DNA of 64,000 nucleotides, from positions 15,538 through 79,537 of the forward strand of contig JBKEDB010000036.1 in assembly GCA_047975195.1 (NCBI GenBank), in the 5' to 3' direction. This document shows positions 1 through 8,067 of this stretch, in pieces (position 1 is the first letter of the stretch; each line of letters starts with the position of its first letter). The notes under the pieces were generated by a model. The model made no database searches, was not told the origin of the DNA, and was given only the letters and a program-made list of their open reading frames with translations. The position numbers and the translations under genes were made by a program. Source of the DNA: Cumulibacter sp047975195 (lineage in GTDB: Bacteria; Actinomycetota; Actinomycetes; Mycobacteriales; Antricoccaceae).

Positions 1-2
1 AT

Positions 3-1586
3 CGGGTGAGTGTCACGTACGCCGAAGCGTCTGGCCCCGCGTTGAGCAACGTCGATTTCGAGATCGACGAAGGAGAGATGACCCTCGTGATGGGTCGCAC
101 CGGCAGCGGCAAGTCCACGCTACTGCGCGCGATCAACGGCTTGGTTCCGCACTTCTCCGGCGGCACCATGGCCGGTCGGGTCACTGTGGACGGACGATCG
201 ACGCAAACCCACCGGCCCCGGGATCTAGCCGACGTCGTCGGGTACGTGGGACAAGATCCGCTGTCCGGCTTCGTTACCGACAACGTTGAGGATGAACTCG
301 CGTACTCGATGGAATCGCTCGGGATAGCCCCTGCGGTGATGCGACGACGCGTGGAAGAAACGCTCGATCTGCTCGGGCTCGCGGATCTGCGTGGGCGTCC
401 GCTCGCCCAACTCTCCGGCGGCCAGCAACAGCGAGTGGCAATCGGCGCTGTGCTCACTCCCCATCCACGCGTATTGGTGCTCGATGAGCCGACGTCCGCG
501 CTTGATCCGCTCGGCGCCGAGGACGTCCTCGCGACGCTGCAACGGCTCGTGCACGACCTCGGCATAACAGTGGTGCTCGCCGAACATCGACTCGAACGGG
601 TCGTCCCGCATGTGGATCGCGTGATTTACGTGCCTGGGAACGGATCGGAGGTCGAACTCGGCGTACCGCACGACATCATGTCGCGAGCTCCGATCGTGCC
701 GCCGGTGGTTCAACTCGGGCGAATCGCCGGGTGGAGCCCGCTGCCGTTGACGGTCCGCGATGCCCGCCGACGCGCGCAGAATGTGCGTGCGCGTCTCGCC
801 GGCGTTCCGGCGCCCGGCCACGAGCCATCGGCGCTTGGCGACGTCCTACTGGCGGTGTCCGACCTGGTGGTTGGGTTCGCTCGCCAGCCGGTGCTCAACG
901 ACGTCGACTGCAGCGTCCGCGGCGGCGAGGTGGTCGCGCTCATGGGGCGAAACGGCGCCGGAAAGTCCACGTTGCTGCGCTCGATTGCCGGACTGCATCA
1001 ACCCTCACACGGTACGGTCGCCGCAACCAACGTCGGGCTCGTGCCGCAGGTCCCCGCCGACTTGCTCTACGCACCGACCGTCGGCAAGGAATGCACGATG
1101 TCAGATCGGGACGCGCAGGCGGCGACGGGTACAACACGCGGGCTGCTGGACCGGCTCGCGCCCGGGATCGCCGACGCACACCATCCCCGGGACCTGTCGG
1201 AGGGCCAAAAACTGTGCCTCGCGCTGGCGATCGTGCTGGCCGCCAAACCGCGGGTGATCCTGCTGGATGAGCCGACTCGCGGCCTCGACTACGACGCCAA
1301 GCAACAGTTGGTCCATATCTTGCGGTCTTTGGCGGCCGAGGGAAACGCGGTGCTGTTGGCGACGCATGATGTAGAACTCGTGGCAGAGGTCGCTTCTCGA
1401 GTATTCCTGCTCGGTGACGGCGAGATCGTTGCCGATGGGCCCGTCGCGCAGATCGTGAGTTCCTCACCGGCGTTCGCCCCACAAACGGTGAAGGTGCTCG
1501 CACCGCAGCAGTGGCTCACCCCAGCGGATGTCGCTGCCGCGCTCGCGGCAGCCCCAGCGAACCGGCCGGGTGAGTCTGATGGCTGA
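3..1586 (+). CDS. Duplicated ATPase of an ECF transporter, probable cobalamin/corrinoid uptake (5' partial)
   Basis: The protein has two tandem ABC ATPase domains that should power an energy-coupling-factor vitamin importer. The first has Walker A GRTGSGKST, signature LSGGQQQR and Walker B VLVLDEPTSALD. The second (from about residue 280) has Walker A GRNGAGKST, a weaker signature LSEGQKLCLA and Walker B VILLDEPTRGLD. The frame stays open to base 3 upstream of the first GTG at 6, and ABC domains normally have a few more residues, so the start probably lies outside the window. The next gene, an S component, overlaps it by 8 bases. Fused ATPase, S component and CobU match the predicted actinobacterial CbrUVT cobalamin transporter. 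The substrate is inferred from context. Confidence 0.88.
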   Translation, partial: RVSVTYAEASGPALSNVDFEIDEGEMTLVMGRTGSGKSTLLRAINGLVPHFSGGTMAGRVTVDGRSTQTHRPRDLADVVGYVGQDPLSGFVTDNVEDELAYSMESLGIAPAVMRRRVEETLDLLGLADLRGRPLAQLSGGQQQRVAIGAVLTPHPRVLVLDEPTSALDPLGAEDVLATLQRLVHDLGITVVLAEHRLERVVPHVDRVIYVPGNGSEVELGVPHDIMSRAPIVPPVVQLGRIAGWSPLPLTVRDARRRAQNVRARLAGVPAPGHEPSALGDVLLAVSDLVVGFARQPVLNDVDCSVRGGEVVALMGRNGAGKSTLLRSIAGLHQPSHGTVAATNVGLVPQVPADLLYAPTVGKECTMSDRDAQAATGTTRGLLDRLAPGIADAHHPRDLSEGQKLCLALAIVLAAKPRVILLDEPTRGLDYDAKQQLVHILRSLAAEGNAVLLATHDVELVAEVASRVFLLGDGEIVADGPVAQIVSSSPAFAPQTVKVLAPQQWLTPADVAAALAAAPANRPGESDG

Positions 1587-2484
1587 TGTGCGACTGATCC
1601 GCATCCGATGGCCGGCGGCGCTGCTGCTCACGCTCGCGAGCATCATTACCCTCGCTGCGTTCGGTTGGCCGTTTGTCTTTGAGACCGCCGAACTCGCGCG
1701 CGCCAGTTCGCACAGCACCGACGCACCCTGGATCTTCGCCGCGGTACTTCCGCTGATGGCGGCGATCCTGCTGGCCGAGCTGAATGCGGGCCACATCGAT
1801 GCCAAGGCGATCGCGCTGCTGGCGTTGCTGTCCGCGGTCGGCGGCGCGCTGCGAGTGTTCGCGCCAGGGGTTGCCGGGCTCGAACCAAGTTTCGCCCTGA
1901 TCCTGCTCGGGGGCTGCGTTTTTGGTCGCGGTTTCGGCTTCGTACAAGGCGCGCTTTCCCTATTTCTCGGGGCACTGCTCACCGGCGGCGTCGGACCGTG
2001 GTTGCCGTTCCAAATGATGGCGGCGGGCTGGGTCGGGTTCCTCGCCGGCTGTTTGCCTCGTATGCGTCCGCGCGCGGAGATCTGGTCACTTGGCGCGTTG
2101 GGATTCGTACTCGGATTGTGCTATGGGGCTCTGATGAACCTGTGGTTCTGGCCCTTCGGTTACTACGGTGATGCATTGAGTTTCGTCGCCGGCGCGGCCC
2201 CCATGGGAAACCTAGTCAACTACGCCCGCTATTACCTCACGACGTCGGCGATCTGGGACGTCGCGCGGGCGAGTTTCACGCTCCTGCTCATCGTGCTGGT
2301 CGGTGGACAGATCTTGCGTGCGCTGCGACGCGTCTCAAGGCGCGCCGCTTTCGATGCGCCCGTCCGATTCGAGCCTGCCGAGCCTGTCCGGCAGGTAGCC
2401 GCAATCGGTGTACTGCAGGAAGCCTCACCCCTGAACCACTCGCCGCATGCTGAGCGGAGCAACGAATTGCGGAGGAACCAATGA
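1579..2484 (+). CDS. ECF transporter S component, probable cobalamin/corrinoid binder (CbrT-like)
   Basis: This is a hydrophobic integral membrane protein of about 300 residues. It has an initial helix (WPAALLLTLASIITLAAFGW), several further membrane segments and the loop GGVGPWLPFQM, which I recognise from the actinobacterial ECF S components linked to cobalamin. It would bind the substrate and pass it to the ATPase encoded upstream. ATG 1579 was chosen because it overlaps the ATPase stop; GTG 1570 is the alternative. The tail is hydrophilic and contains GGAGG at about 2470, which serves as the ribosome site for the next gene. The stop overlaps the next start as ATGA. Corrinoid specificity is inferred from the CobU neighbour. 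Confidence 0.82.
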   Translation: MADVRLIRIRWPAALLLTLASIITLAAFGWPFVFETAELARASSHSTDAPWIFAAVLPLMAAILLAELNAGHIDAKAIALLALLSAVGGALRVFAPGVAGLEPSFALILLGGCVFGRGFGFVQGALSLFLGALLTGGVGPWLPFQMMAAGWVGFLAGCLPRMRPRAEIWSLGALGFVLGLCYGALMNLWFWPFGYYGDALSFVAGAAPMGNLVNYARYYLTTSAIWDVARASFTLLLIVLVGGQILRALRRVSRRAAFDAPVRFEPAEPVRQVAAIGVLQEASPLNHSPHAERSNELRRNQ

Positions 2485-3824
2485 TTCGGGTCTTGGGCAC
2501 GGGATCGGCCGATGGCTGGCCCAATCCGTTCTGCCGGTGCGCGTCCTGTTCGTCAGCGCGGGCAATGGGTGTCATTCGCGCGCAAACCTCGGTGCTTCTC
2601 GACGACTTCCTGCTGGACTTCGGTCCCGATACCGCCCGCAGCGCCGAACATGCCGGCGTATCGCTGGATCGGGTTCGGCACGTGCTGCTCACGCACAATC
2701 ATCCGGATCACACGGCACCGGCGTTCTTGCTGTACCGGTCCTGGGTCGCCGGCGACGCCGAGCTCGACGTGATTGGCCCCCCATCGGTCATTGCACACGC
2801 CCGCATGTGGCTGCCGGCCGACACACCGGTCGCCTTCTATGCGGTCGCCCCGGGCGATGTACTCGACCTCGCCGGCGGACGGGTACGCGTCCTGGAGGCT
2901 GCGCACGATGACGATGCGGTGCTGTACGACGTAGCCGCTGCCAGTGGCCGGGTCTTCTACGCCACGGACACCGGTCCGCTGCCGTCCTCGACCGTAGCCG
3001 CCGCCACGGAAGCGGCGTACGACGTGGTCTTTCTGGAGCAGACCTTCGGACATTTCACCGCACACGGCACGGCTCATTTGGACCTGCCGAGTTTCGCCGA
3101 TCAGCTCCGTCGGTTGCGCGCCGTACGCGCCGTCGTTGACTCCACGGAGGTGATCGCGGTGCATTTGTCTCATCACAACCCGCCGCCGCCGGAACTTGAG
3201 CGCCAACTAACGTCATACGGCGCGCGCGTGGTCCCCGACGGCGCCGTGATTTCCTCCGGTGCGTCGCCGACGACCCCAGCGACTCCCCTGCCGCAGCGCA
3301 CACTGGTCATCGGCGGGGCGCGCAGCGGGAAGTCGCGCGAGGCGGAGCGCATACTCGCCGCAGAGGATGACGTGACCTATGTGGCGACGTCGTACCCACG
3401 CTCGGACGATCCCGAGTGGGTCGAGCGGGTAACGCTCCATCAGCGACAACGACCGGCACACTGGACGACGCTCGAAACGCTCGACCTGACCAGTCTGCTC
3501 GGTGTGGACGGTGGCCCGCTCCTCATCGACTGCCTAACCCTATGGCTCACCCGAATACTGGATCGGCACAACGGTTGGGACGACGATGCCTGGGAAGCTG
3601 GCGGCGCCGACGCGGTCGCGGCAGAAGTCAACGAACTCGTCCAGGCCTGGCGCGGTAACCGGCGGCGGGTCGTCGCGGTAACGAACGAGGTCGGTCAGGG
3701 GCTCGTCCCTGCCGAGCGCTCACTGCGCCGATTTCGCGACGAAATGGGCCGACTCAATGCAGCTATCGCGGCGGTCAGCGACGAGGTGCGCTTCTGCGTC
3801 GCCGGCCGCGTCATTCCCCTTTGA
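2481..3824 (+). CDS. cobU: MBL-fold hydrolase fused to adenosylcobinamide kinase/guanylyltransferase (CobU)
   Basis: This is a two-domain protein of 447 residues. Residues 1 to about 260 form a metallo-beta-lactamase fold with the metal motif THNHPDH near residues 71-77. From about residue 273 the protein is CobU, with P-loop GGARSGKS and the segment HQRQRPAHW, which carries the His that is guanylylated in CobU. CobU phosphorylates adenosylcobinamide and then converts it to the GDP form in late cobalamin assembly and salvage. The role of the MBL half is unknown. Translation is coupled to the S-component gene (ATGA overlap, GGAGG upstream), so uptake and salvage are made together. Confidence 0.9.
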   Translation: MIRVLGTGSADGWPNPFCRCASCSSARAMGVIRAQTSVLLDDFLLDFGPDTARSAEHAGVSLDRVRHVLLTHNHPDHTAPAFLLYRSWVAGDAELDVIGPPSVIAHARMWLPADTPVAFYAVAPGDVLDLAGGRVRVLEAAHDDDAVLYDVAAASGRVFYATDTGPLPSSTVAAATEAAYDVVFLEQTFGHFTAHGTAHLDLPSFADQLRRLRAVRAVVDSTEVIAVHLSHHNPPPPELERQLTSYGARVVPDGAVISSGASPTTPATPLPQRTLVIGGARSGKSREAERILAAEDDVTYVATSYPRSDDPEWVERVTLHQRQRPAHWTTLETLDLTSLLGVDGGPLLIDCLTLWLTRILDRHNGWDDDAWEAGGADAVAAEVNELVQAWRGNRRRVVAVTNEVGQGLVPAERSLRRFRDEMGRLNAAIAAVSDEVRFCVAGRVIPL

Positions 3825-3873
3825 CGCTGACGCCACACGGTTGACGAGGAGCCTCTGCCCTGCGACAGGACAC

Positions 3874-3903
3874 TTGACGCGCGGGCCGCTGACCGCCTAT
3901 AAT
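3874..3903 (+). promoter_or_regulatory. Consensus sigma-70 promoter, leaderless, for the DUF222/HNH gene
   Basis: A -35 element TTGACG (3874-3879) and a perfect -10 element TATAAT (3898-3903) are separated by 18 bases. The expected transcription start, about seven bases past the -10, falls on the A of the ATG at 3911, and there is no ribosome site. The mRNA is therefore predicted to be leaderless. Confidence 0.75.
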
Positions 3904-3910
3904 CGAACAC

Positions 3911-5557
3911 ATGATCGACGGACACGCAGAGCGGGTGGTCCCGGGTGTGACTACCGCTGCGGATCGTTCTCCCGATCACTGTGCACGCGAGGTCGAGACC
4001 ACGGCACCTCCCGCGAGCGTGCAGGCTGCACTCCGATTGATCAACTCGGGGGTCGATGCGCTGTTGGCCCTCAATGATCACGAGGAGCTCGGGTGTCTCG
4101 ACTTGCCGTCTCTCGCCGCGTCAATCCGCGCGTTCGAGAAGACCCGCAACCGTCTCGCCAGCGTGGATCATGCACTGCTCAATGCGGCCGCACGCGGTCA
4201 CCTCGAGCAGTTCACTGGAGCCCGTAGCACCGCGCACGCGCTTGCCCAGATCACCCGCGTCACCCGGGCCGAGGCCAAGAAGCGGTTGCAAGCGGCCGGC
4301 ATGGTGGCTCCGATTATCACGCTTGGCGGCGAGCGCCTCCCTAGCCGACTACCGGCGACTGCCGATGCTCAACGCCGCGGTGACGTGTCGGCAGGACAGG
4401 CGCGAGTCATTGGAGCGTGCATCCGTGACCTTGATGTCGCCACCGTGCAGGATGACGCCTGCCGCGATGCCGAGGCCGCGCTGGTGCAATACTGCGCGGC
4501 GTTCAATCCAGCCGAACTCCGCACGATCGCGAACACGATCATGGACGTCCTAGTGCCGGATGGCAAACCACCCCGCGACGCCTTGGTTCGGGCGCGTCGC
4601 GGCGTCACTGCGGGCACCGAACGTTCCGACGGCTCGTGCACGATCAGCGGGGTCCTCACCAAGACCTTGCGGGCGAAACTGCACGCTACCCTCAGCCCGT
4701 TGGCTGCGCCGAAGCCGGCTCACAACGGTATCGGCGACGACCGTACGCACGTACAGCGCATGCATGATGCCCTCGAAGACCTCTGCGACCGCCACCTACG
4801 AACCGGCGAGTTACCCGGCAGCAACGGCGCGCGCGCCGGCGTCATGATCATCGCGCAGCTCGACGACTTAATGGAGCACCTTCGTCAGCATGCGCAAGGC
4901 CTCGAGTTCCCTGTCGCCCGATCGACCGACTCCCCTTCCTTCCGTACGAGCGACGGACGCGTCCTGAGCTTCGCTGAGTTCCGCACACTCGCCGACAACG
5001 CCGAGGCGATACCGGCGTTCATGAGCAACACCGACGGAATCGTGGCGTACGGCCGCGATCGTCGTTACGCGACTCCACAGCAGTGGAACGCGCTCATCGC
5101 GCGTGATCGCGGATGCAGCTTCCCGGGTTGTGATGCACCGCCGCAATGGTGCGAAGCACATCATGTCGTTCCGTGGCTGCTGGGCGGGAACACCGATCTG
5201 GACAACCTCGCTCTTGTGTGCGGTTATCACCATCGAGAGTTCGAATCGCAGGGCTGGGAGTGTCGAATGATCCGCGGGCTGCCGCACTGGCTCCCACCGT
5301 CCTGGATCGATCGCGCACCACTCCAGAACCATGAGCATGCCACCCGTCCGCTGCACCCTCAGCAGGTGACAAGCGCGTTGAACGACGCCTACCGCGTAGC
5401 CGAACAGGATGAAGAACTCCAAGAACGCGCCTCAGTAGCGACGGCACGGCTGGGCCCGCGGCGCGTTCACATCATCACAGCGCTGCACGACCGTCAGATC
5501 AACAATGCGATCACCAGTTGGATCGAGCACGCGCTGACCACCCGGCTGAACCAGTAG
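3911..5557 (+). CDS. DUF222 domain protein with C-terminal HNH endonuclease
   Basis: The protein has 548 residues. The N-terminal two thirds is DUF222 (the 13E12-repeat family, common and often multicopy in actinobacteria). The C-terminal HNH nuclease domain contains CSFPGCD, EAHHVVPW and a closing CGYHHREF, which supply the zinc Cys residues and the catalytic His/Asn residues. The family is presumed to nick or cut DNA; its biological role is unsettled and spread by transfer is often suspected. The gene is monocistronic and appears leaderless from the promoter just upstream. No inverted repeats or target duplication were seen around it. It lies between the corrinoid operon and a convergent polymerase gene. 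Confidence 0.9.
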   Translation: MIDGHAERVVPGVTTAADRSPDHCAREVETTAPPASVQAALRLINSGVDALLALNDHEELGCLDLPSLAASIRAFEKTRNRLASVDHALLNAAARGHLEQFTGARSTAHALAQITRVTRAEAKKRLQAAGMVAPIITLGGERLPSRLPATADAQRRGDVSAGQARVIGACIRDLDVATVQDDACRDAEAALVQYCAAFNPAELRTIANTIMDVLVPDGKPPRDALVRARRGVTAGTERSDGSCTISGVLTKTLRAKLHATLSPLAAPKPAHNGIGDDRTHVQRMHDALEDLCDRHLRTGELPGSNGARAGVMIIAQLDDLMEHLRQHAQGLEFPVARSTDSPSFRTSDGRVLSFAEFRTLADNAEAIPAFMSNTDGIVAYGRDRRYATPQQWNALIARDRGCSFPGCDAPPQWCEAHHVVPWLLGGNTDLDNLALVCGYHHREFESQGWECRMIRGLPHWLPPSWIDRAPLQNHEHATRPLHPQQVTSALNDAYRVAEQDEELQERASVATARLGPRRVHIITALHDRQINNAITSWIEHALTTRLNQ

Positions 5558-5608
5558 GTCAGCCGGCCGTCGGTCATCGACCTCGCCGACCCCGACCCTT
5601 CGAAACTC

Positions 5609-6694
5609 CTAGGGTTCTATCCGGTTGCCGTCGGCGTCCCAATGTTCGGCAACCTTCTTACTCGGCTGAACCCGCGGAGGCTCGCCCGGCATCTTGGGGT
5701 AATCCGGCGGAAAGTTCAACTCTCCACCTGGATGCTTCTCCCATAGCTCCAGCAGCGGCTCGAGTGGGTACGCCACCTCGTCCATGTCCCGCCACGGGTC
5801 GCCGTCCGCCAGATATTCGGGGATGTTCGCGAGCGTGTATTGTGCCGGGTCGTTCACCTCAGCGAGTCGGTCCCAACTCAACGGCGTGCTTACCGGAGCT
5901 CCTGGACGCGCGCGCAAGCTCCAGGCGCCGGCGATGCTCCGATCTCTATTGTTCTGATTGAAATCGAGGAACGCTCGCTCGCCACGTTCCTCCTTCCACC
6001 ACGCAGTCGTGACGCCGCCGTCGCGTAGCTCCAATTCACGCCCAATCCCAATTGCGGCATGCCGAACCTGCTCGAAGGTGTACTGAGCGCGAATGCGAAC
6101 GTAGATATGTACGCTGCGGCTACCGCTCGTTTTCACGTAACCGCGCAGCCCCAGCTCGTCCAAGAGCTCTCGAGTCACGGACGCGATCCGTTTAATATCC
6201 GTGAACGACGTCCCTGGCTGCGGATCAAGATCGAGCCTGAGTTCGTCCGGGCGGTCGACATCCCGTCGGCGCACCGGCCACGGATGAAAAGTTAACGTGC
6301 CCATCTGCGCTGCCCACACCAAAGCCGCTGGTTCGCTCGGACACAGTTCATCGGCGTGGCGACCACTCGGGAAGGTGACCTTAACCGTCTCGATGAACTC
6401 CGGCGCACCGCGAGGGAGCCGCTTCTGATAGAAGCCATCGGCTCCGCCGTCCTTAGGCCCGACCGCGAGCCGCATCCCCTCTCGCCAGCCGTCCGGCCAT
6501 CGCTCCATCGCCGTCGGCCGTTGCCCGATCGAACGCATCATGACGTCCCCGACAGCGGCGTAGTACTTGCACACATCGAGCTTGGTGATCTGCGCAGTTG
6601 TCCGAGTTGCCTCGTACACCACACGATCGGGGCTGGAGACCCGCACCTCGCGTTGTCCGGCAGACACGAATGCCGCTGTCGTCTTCTTTGCCAT
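5609..6694 (-). CDS. Stand-alone LigD-type DNA polymerase/primase domain protein
   Basis: This 361-residue protein matches the polymerase domain of LigD, the bacterial end-joining enzyme. It has the catalytic motif LRLDLDP, the segment SGSRSVHIYVR and a later FLDFNQNNRD. It lacks the ligase and 3'-phosphoesterase domains, so it resembles the mycobacterial PolD1/PolD2 proteins, which add rNTPs or dNTPs in gap filling and repair. The start at MAKKTT (6694) was chosen because homology begins there; the open frame extends to 7120 across msrB but carries no family sequence. No Ku or ligase gene is nearby. It converges with the HNH gene and diverges from msrB. Confidence 0.88.
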   Translation of the reverse strand: MAKKTTAAFVSAGQREVRVSSPDRVVYEATRTTAQITKLDVCKYYAAVGDVMMRSIGQRPTAMERWPDGWREGMRLAVGPKDGGADGFYQKRLPRGAPEFIETVKVTFPSGRHADELCPSEPAALVWAAQMGTLTFHPWPVRRRDVDRPDELRLDLDPQPGTSFTDIKRIASVTRELLDELGLRGYVKTSGSRSVHIYVRIRAQYTFEQVRHAAIGIGRELELRDGGVTTAWWKEERGERAFLDFNQNNRDRSIAGAWSLRARPGAPVSTPLSWDRLAEVNDPAQYTLANIPEYLADGDPWRDMDEVAYPLEPLLELWEKHPGGELNFPPDYPKMPGEPPRVQPSKKVAEHWDADGNRIEP

Positions 6695-6805
6695 GACGTC
6701 ACGGTAGCGGGCAGTGACGCGTATTGCGCGCCGAGGCGGCCCTGAATTGCCGCGGCCGTATTGCGACGGGTGCATCAATCGTGGCGTTCGTCGTACCGTA
6801 GAGAC

Positions 6806-7219
6806 ATGACCGAGACTCAGCAGCCAGCCGTCACCAAGTCCGAGCAGCAGTGGCGCGAGCAGCTCACCCCCGCCGAGTACGCCGTACTGCGGCAGGCCGG
6901 CACCGAGCGGCCCTTCACCGGGGAGTACACCGATACCGAAACTGAAGGCGTCTACAGTTGCCGCGCCTGCGGCTCCGAGCTTTTCCGCAGCGACACCAAG
7001 TTCCACAGCCACTGCGGCTGGCCCAGTTTTTTCGCGCCGTCCGACACCGACGCCGTCATCCTCAAGGAGGACGACTCTCTCGGTATGCGCCGCGTCGAGG
7101 TGCTGTGCACCTCCTGCCACTCACACCTGGGGCACGTATTCCACGGCGAGGGTTACGACACCCCCACCGACGACCGCTACTGCATCAACTCGATCTCGCT
7201 CACCCTCGAGCCCAAGTAG
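6806..7219 (+). CDS. msrB: Peptide-methionine (R)-S-oxide reductase MsrB
   Basis: This 137-residue cytosolic enzyme reduces the R epimer of methionine sulfoxide, free or in proteins. Two CxxC zinc pairs (CRAC and CTSC), the HCGWPSF motif and the catalytic-Cys segment RYCINSISL are all present. The start at 6806 fits the family; the upstream extension to 6761 has no homology. There is no Shine-Dalgarno sequence, but TACCGT (6794-6799) ends six bases before the ATG, so the message may be leaderless. It is divergent from the LigD-like polymerase and convergent with hemQ, next to the heme genes as in mycobacteria (Rv2674). Confidence 0.95.
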   Translation: MTETQQPAVTKSEQQWREQLTPAEYAVLRQAGTERPFTGEYTDTETEGVYSCRACGSELFRSDTKFHSHCGWPSFFAPSDTDAVILKEDDSLGMRRVEVLCTSCHSHLGHVFHGEGYDTPTDDRYCINSISLTLEPK

Positions 7220-7230
7220 CGTCCGCGTAG

Positions 7231-7289
7231 TTCTGCGGTGGTTCAGGCCTGGATATGTCGCTCGGAACCAGTCCCAAACCGCCGCAGAA
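7231..7289. repeat. Long-loop inverted repeat between convergent msrB and hemQ
   Basis: TTCTGCGGTGGTT (7231-7243) pairs with AACCGCCGCAGAA (7277-7289) with one G-T type mismatch, across a 33-base loop. It lies in the 83-base convergent gap. It may act as a terminator for either gene, but it lacks a clear T tract. Confidence 0.4.
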
Positions 7290-7302
7290 TAAGGAATCCC
7301 GC

Positions 7303-8067
7303 CTACGGCAGGCGCGTGATGAGTTCGTTCAGTGACACTTGCCGACCGGTGTAGAACGGCACTTCCTCACGTACGTGTCGGCGCGCCTCCGAAGCGCGCA
7401 GATCGCGCATCAAGTCAACTATCTGATGTAGTTCATCGCACTCGAAAGCCAGGATCCATTCGTAGTCGCCCAGCGCGAACGCCGGCACCGTGTTAGCGCG
7501 AACGTCACCGTACGGCCGGGCCATCTGCCCATGCTCGCGCAGCATGTCACGCCGTTCGTCGTCGGGCAGCAAATACCAGTCGTACGAGCGGATAAACGGA
7601 TACACGCAGACGTATCCGCGCGAGACCTCGTCGGCCAAGAATGCGGGGAGGTGACTCTTGTTGAATTCCGCGGGCCGATGCAGCGCCATCTGTGACCACA
7701 CTGGCACCAGGTGCTCACCGAGGTCGCTATTGCGAACCCGTTGATATAGGTCCTGCAGCGCATCACTGGACGGTGCGTGCGACCAGATCATGAACTCCGC
7801 GTCCGCGCGGAAGCCGGACACGTCGTAGACGCCACGCACCTTCACATCGTCATCGCGCAGCGCTTCGGCAAAGATCTCAGTTATCTGCAGCGCCGCGGAC
7901 TCACGCGAGCCGCGCAGACCCCGCAGCGACGGATCGACCTTGAACACCGACCACATCGTGTAGCGCGTAGTCGCGTTCAGTTCTTTGATCCGTTGCGCCT
8001 TGAGGTTTCCGGCATGCTCCGGCTGACCGTCAGCGCCTAGGCGGACGTTTTCCGACAATTCATTCAT
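7303..8067 (-). CDS. hemQ: Coproheme decarboxylase HemQ (ChdC), chlorite dismutase family
   Basis: The 254-residue enzyme performs the last step of the coproporphyrin-dependent heme pathway: oxidative decarboxylation of two propionates of coproheme. Family signatures include VCVYPFIRSYDWYLLP, with the conserved Tyr and Trp, then REHG and the C-terminal VPFYTGRQ. The start at 8067 (MNELSENV) has GAGGGAG just upstream and overlaps the end of hemY by eight bases, so translation is coupled. The chlorite-degrading members carry a different active-site Arg arrangement. The heme context makes HemQ the clear call. Confidence 0.95.
   Translation of the reverse strand: MNELSENVRLGADGQPEHAGNLKAQRIKELNATTRYTMWSVFKVDPSLRGLRGSRESAALQITEIFAEALRDDDVKVRGVYDVSGFRADAEFMIWSHAPSSDALQDLYQRVRNSDLGEHLVPVWSQMALHRPAEFNKSHLPAFLADEVSRGYVCVYPFIRSYDWYLLPDDERRDMLREHGQMARPYGDVRANTVPAFALGDYEWILAFECDELHQIVDLMRDLRASEARRHVREEVPFYTGRQVSLNELITRLP

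Noticed and set aside
3911..5557. DUF222/HNH gene as part of a mobile element
   Set aside because: No terminal inverted repeats, target duplication, transposase or integrase was seen around it.
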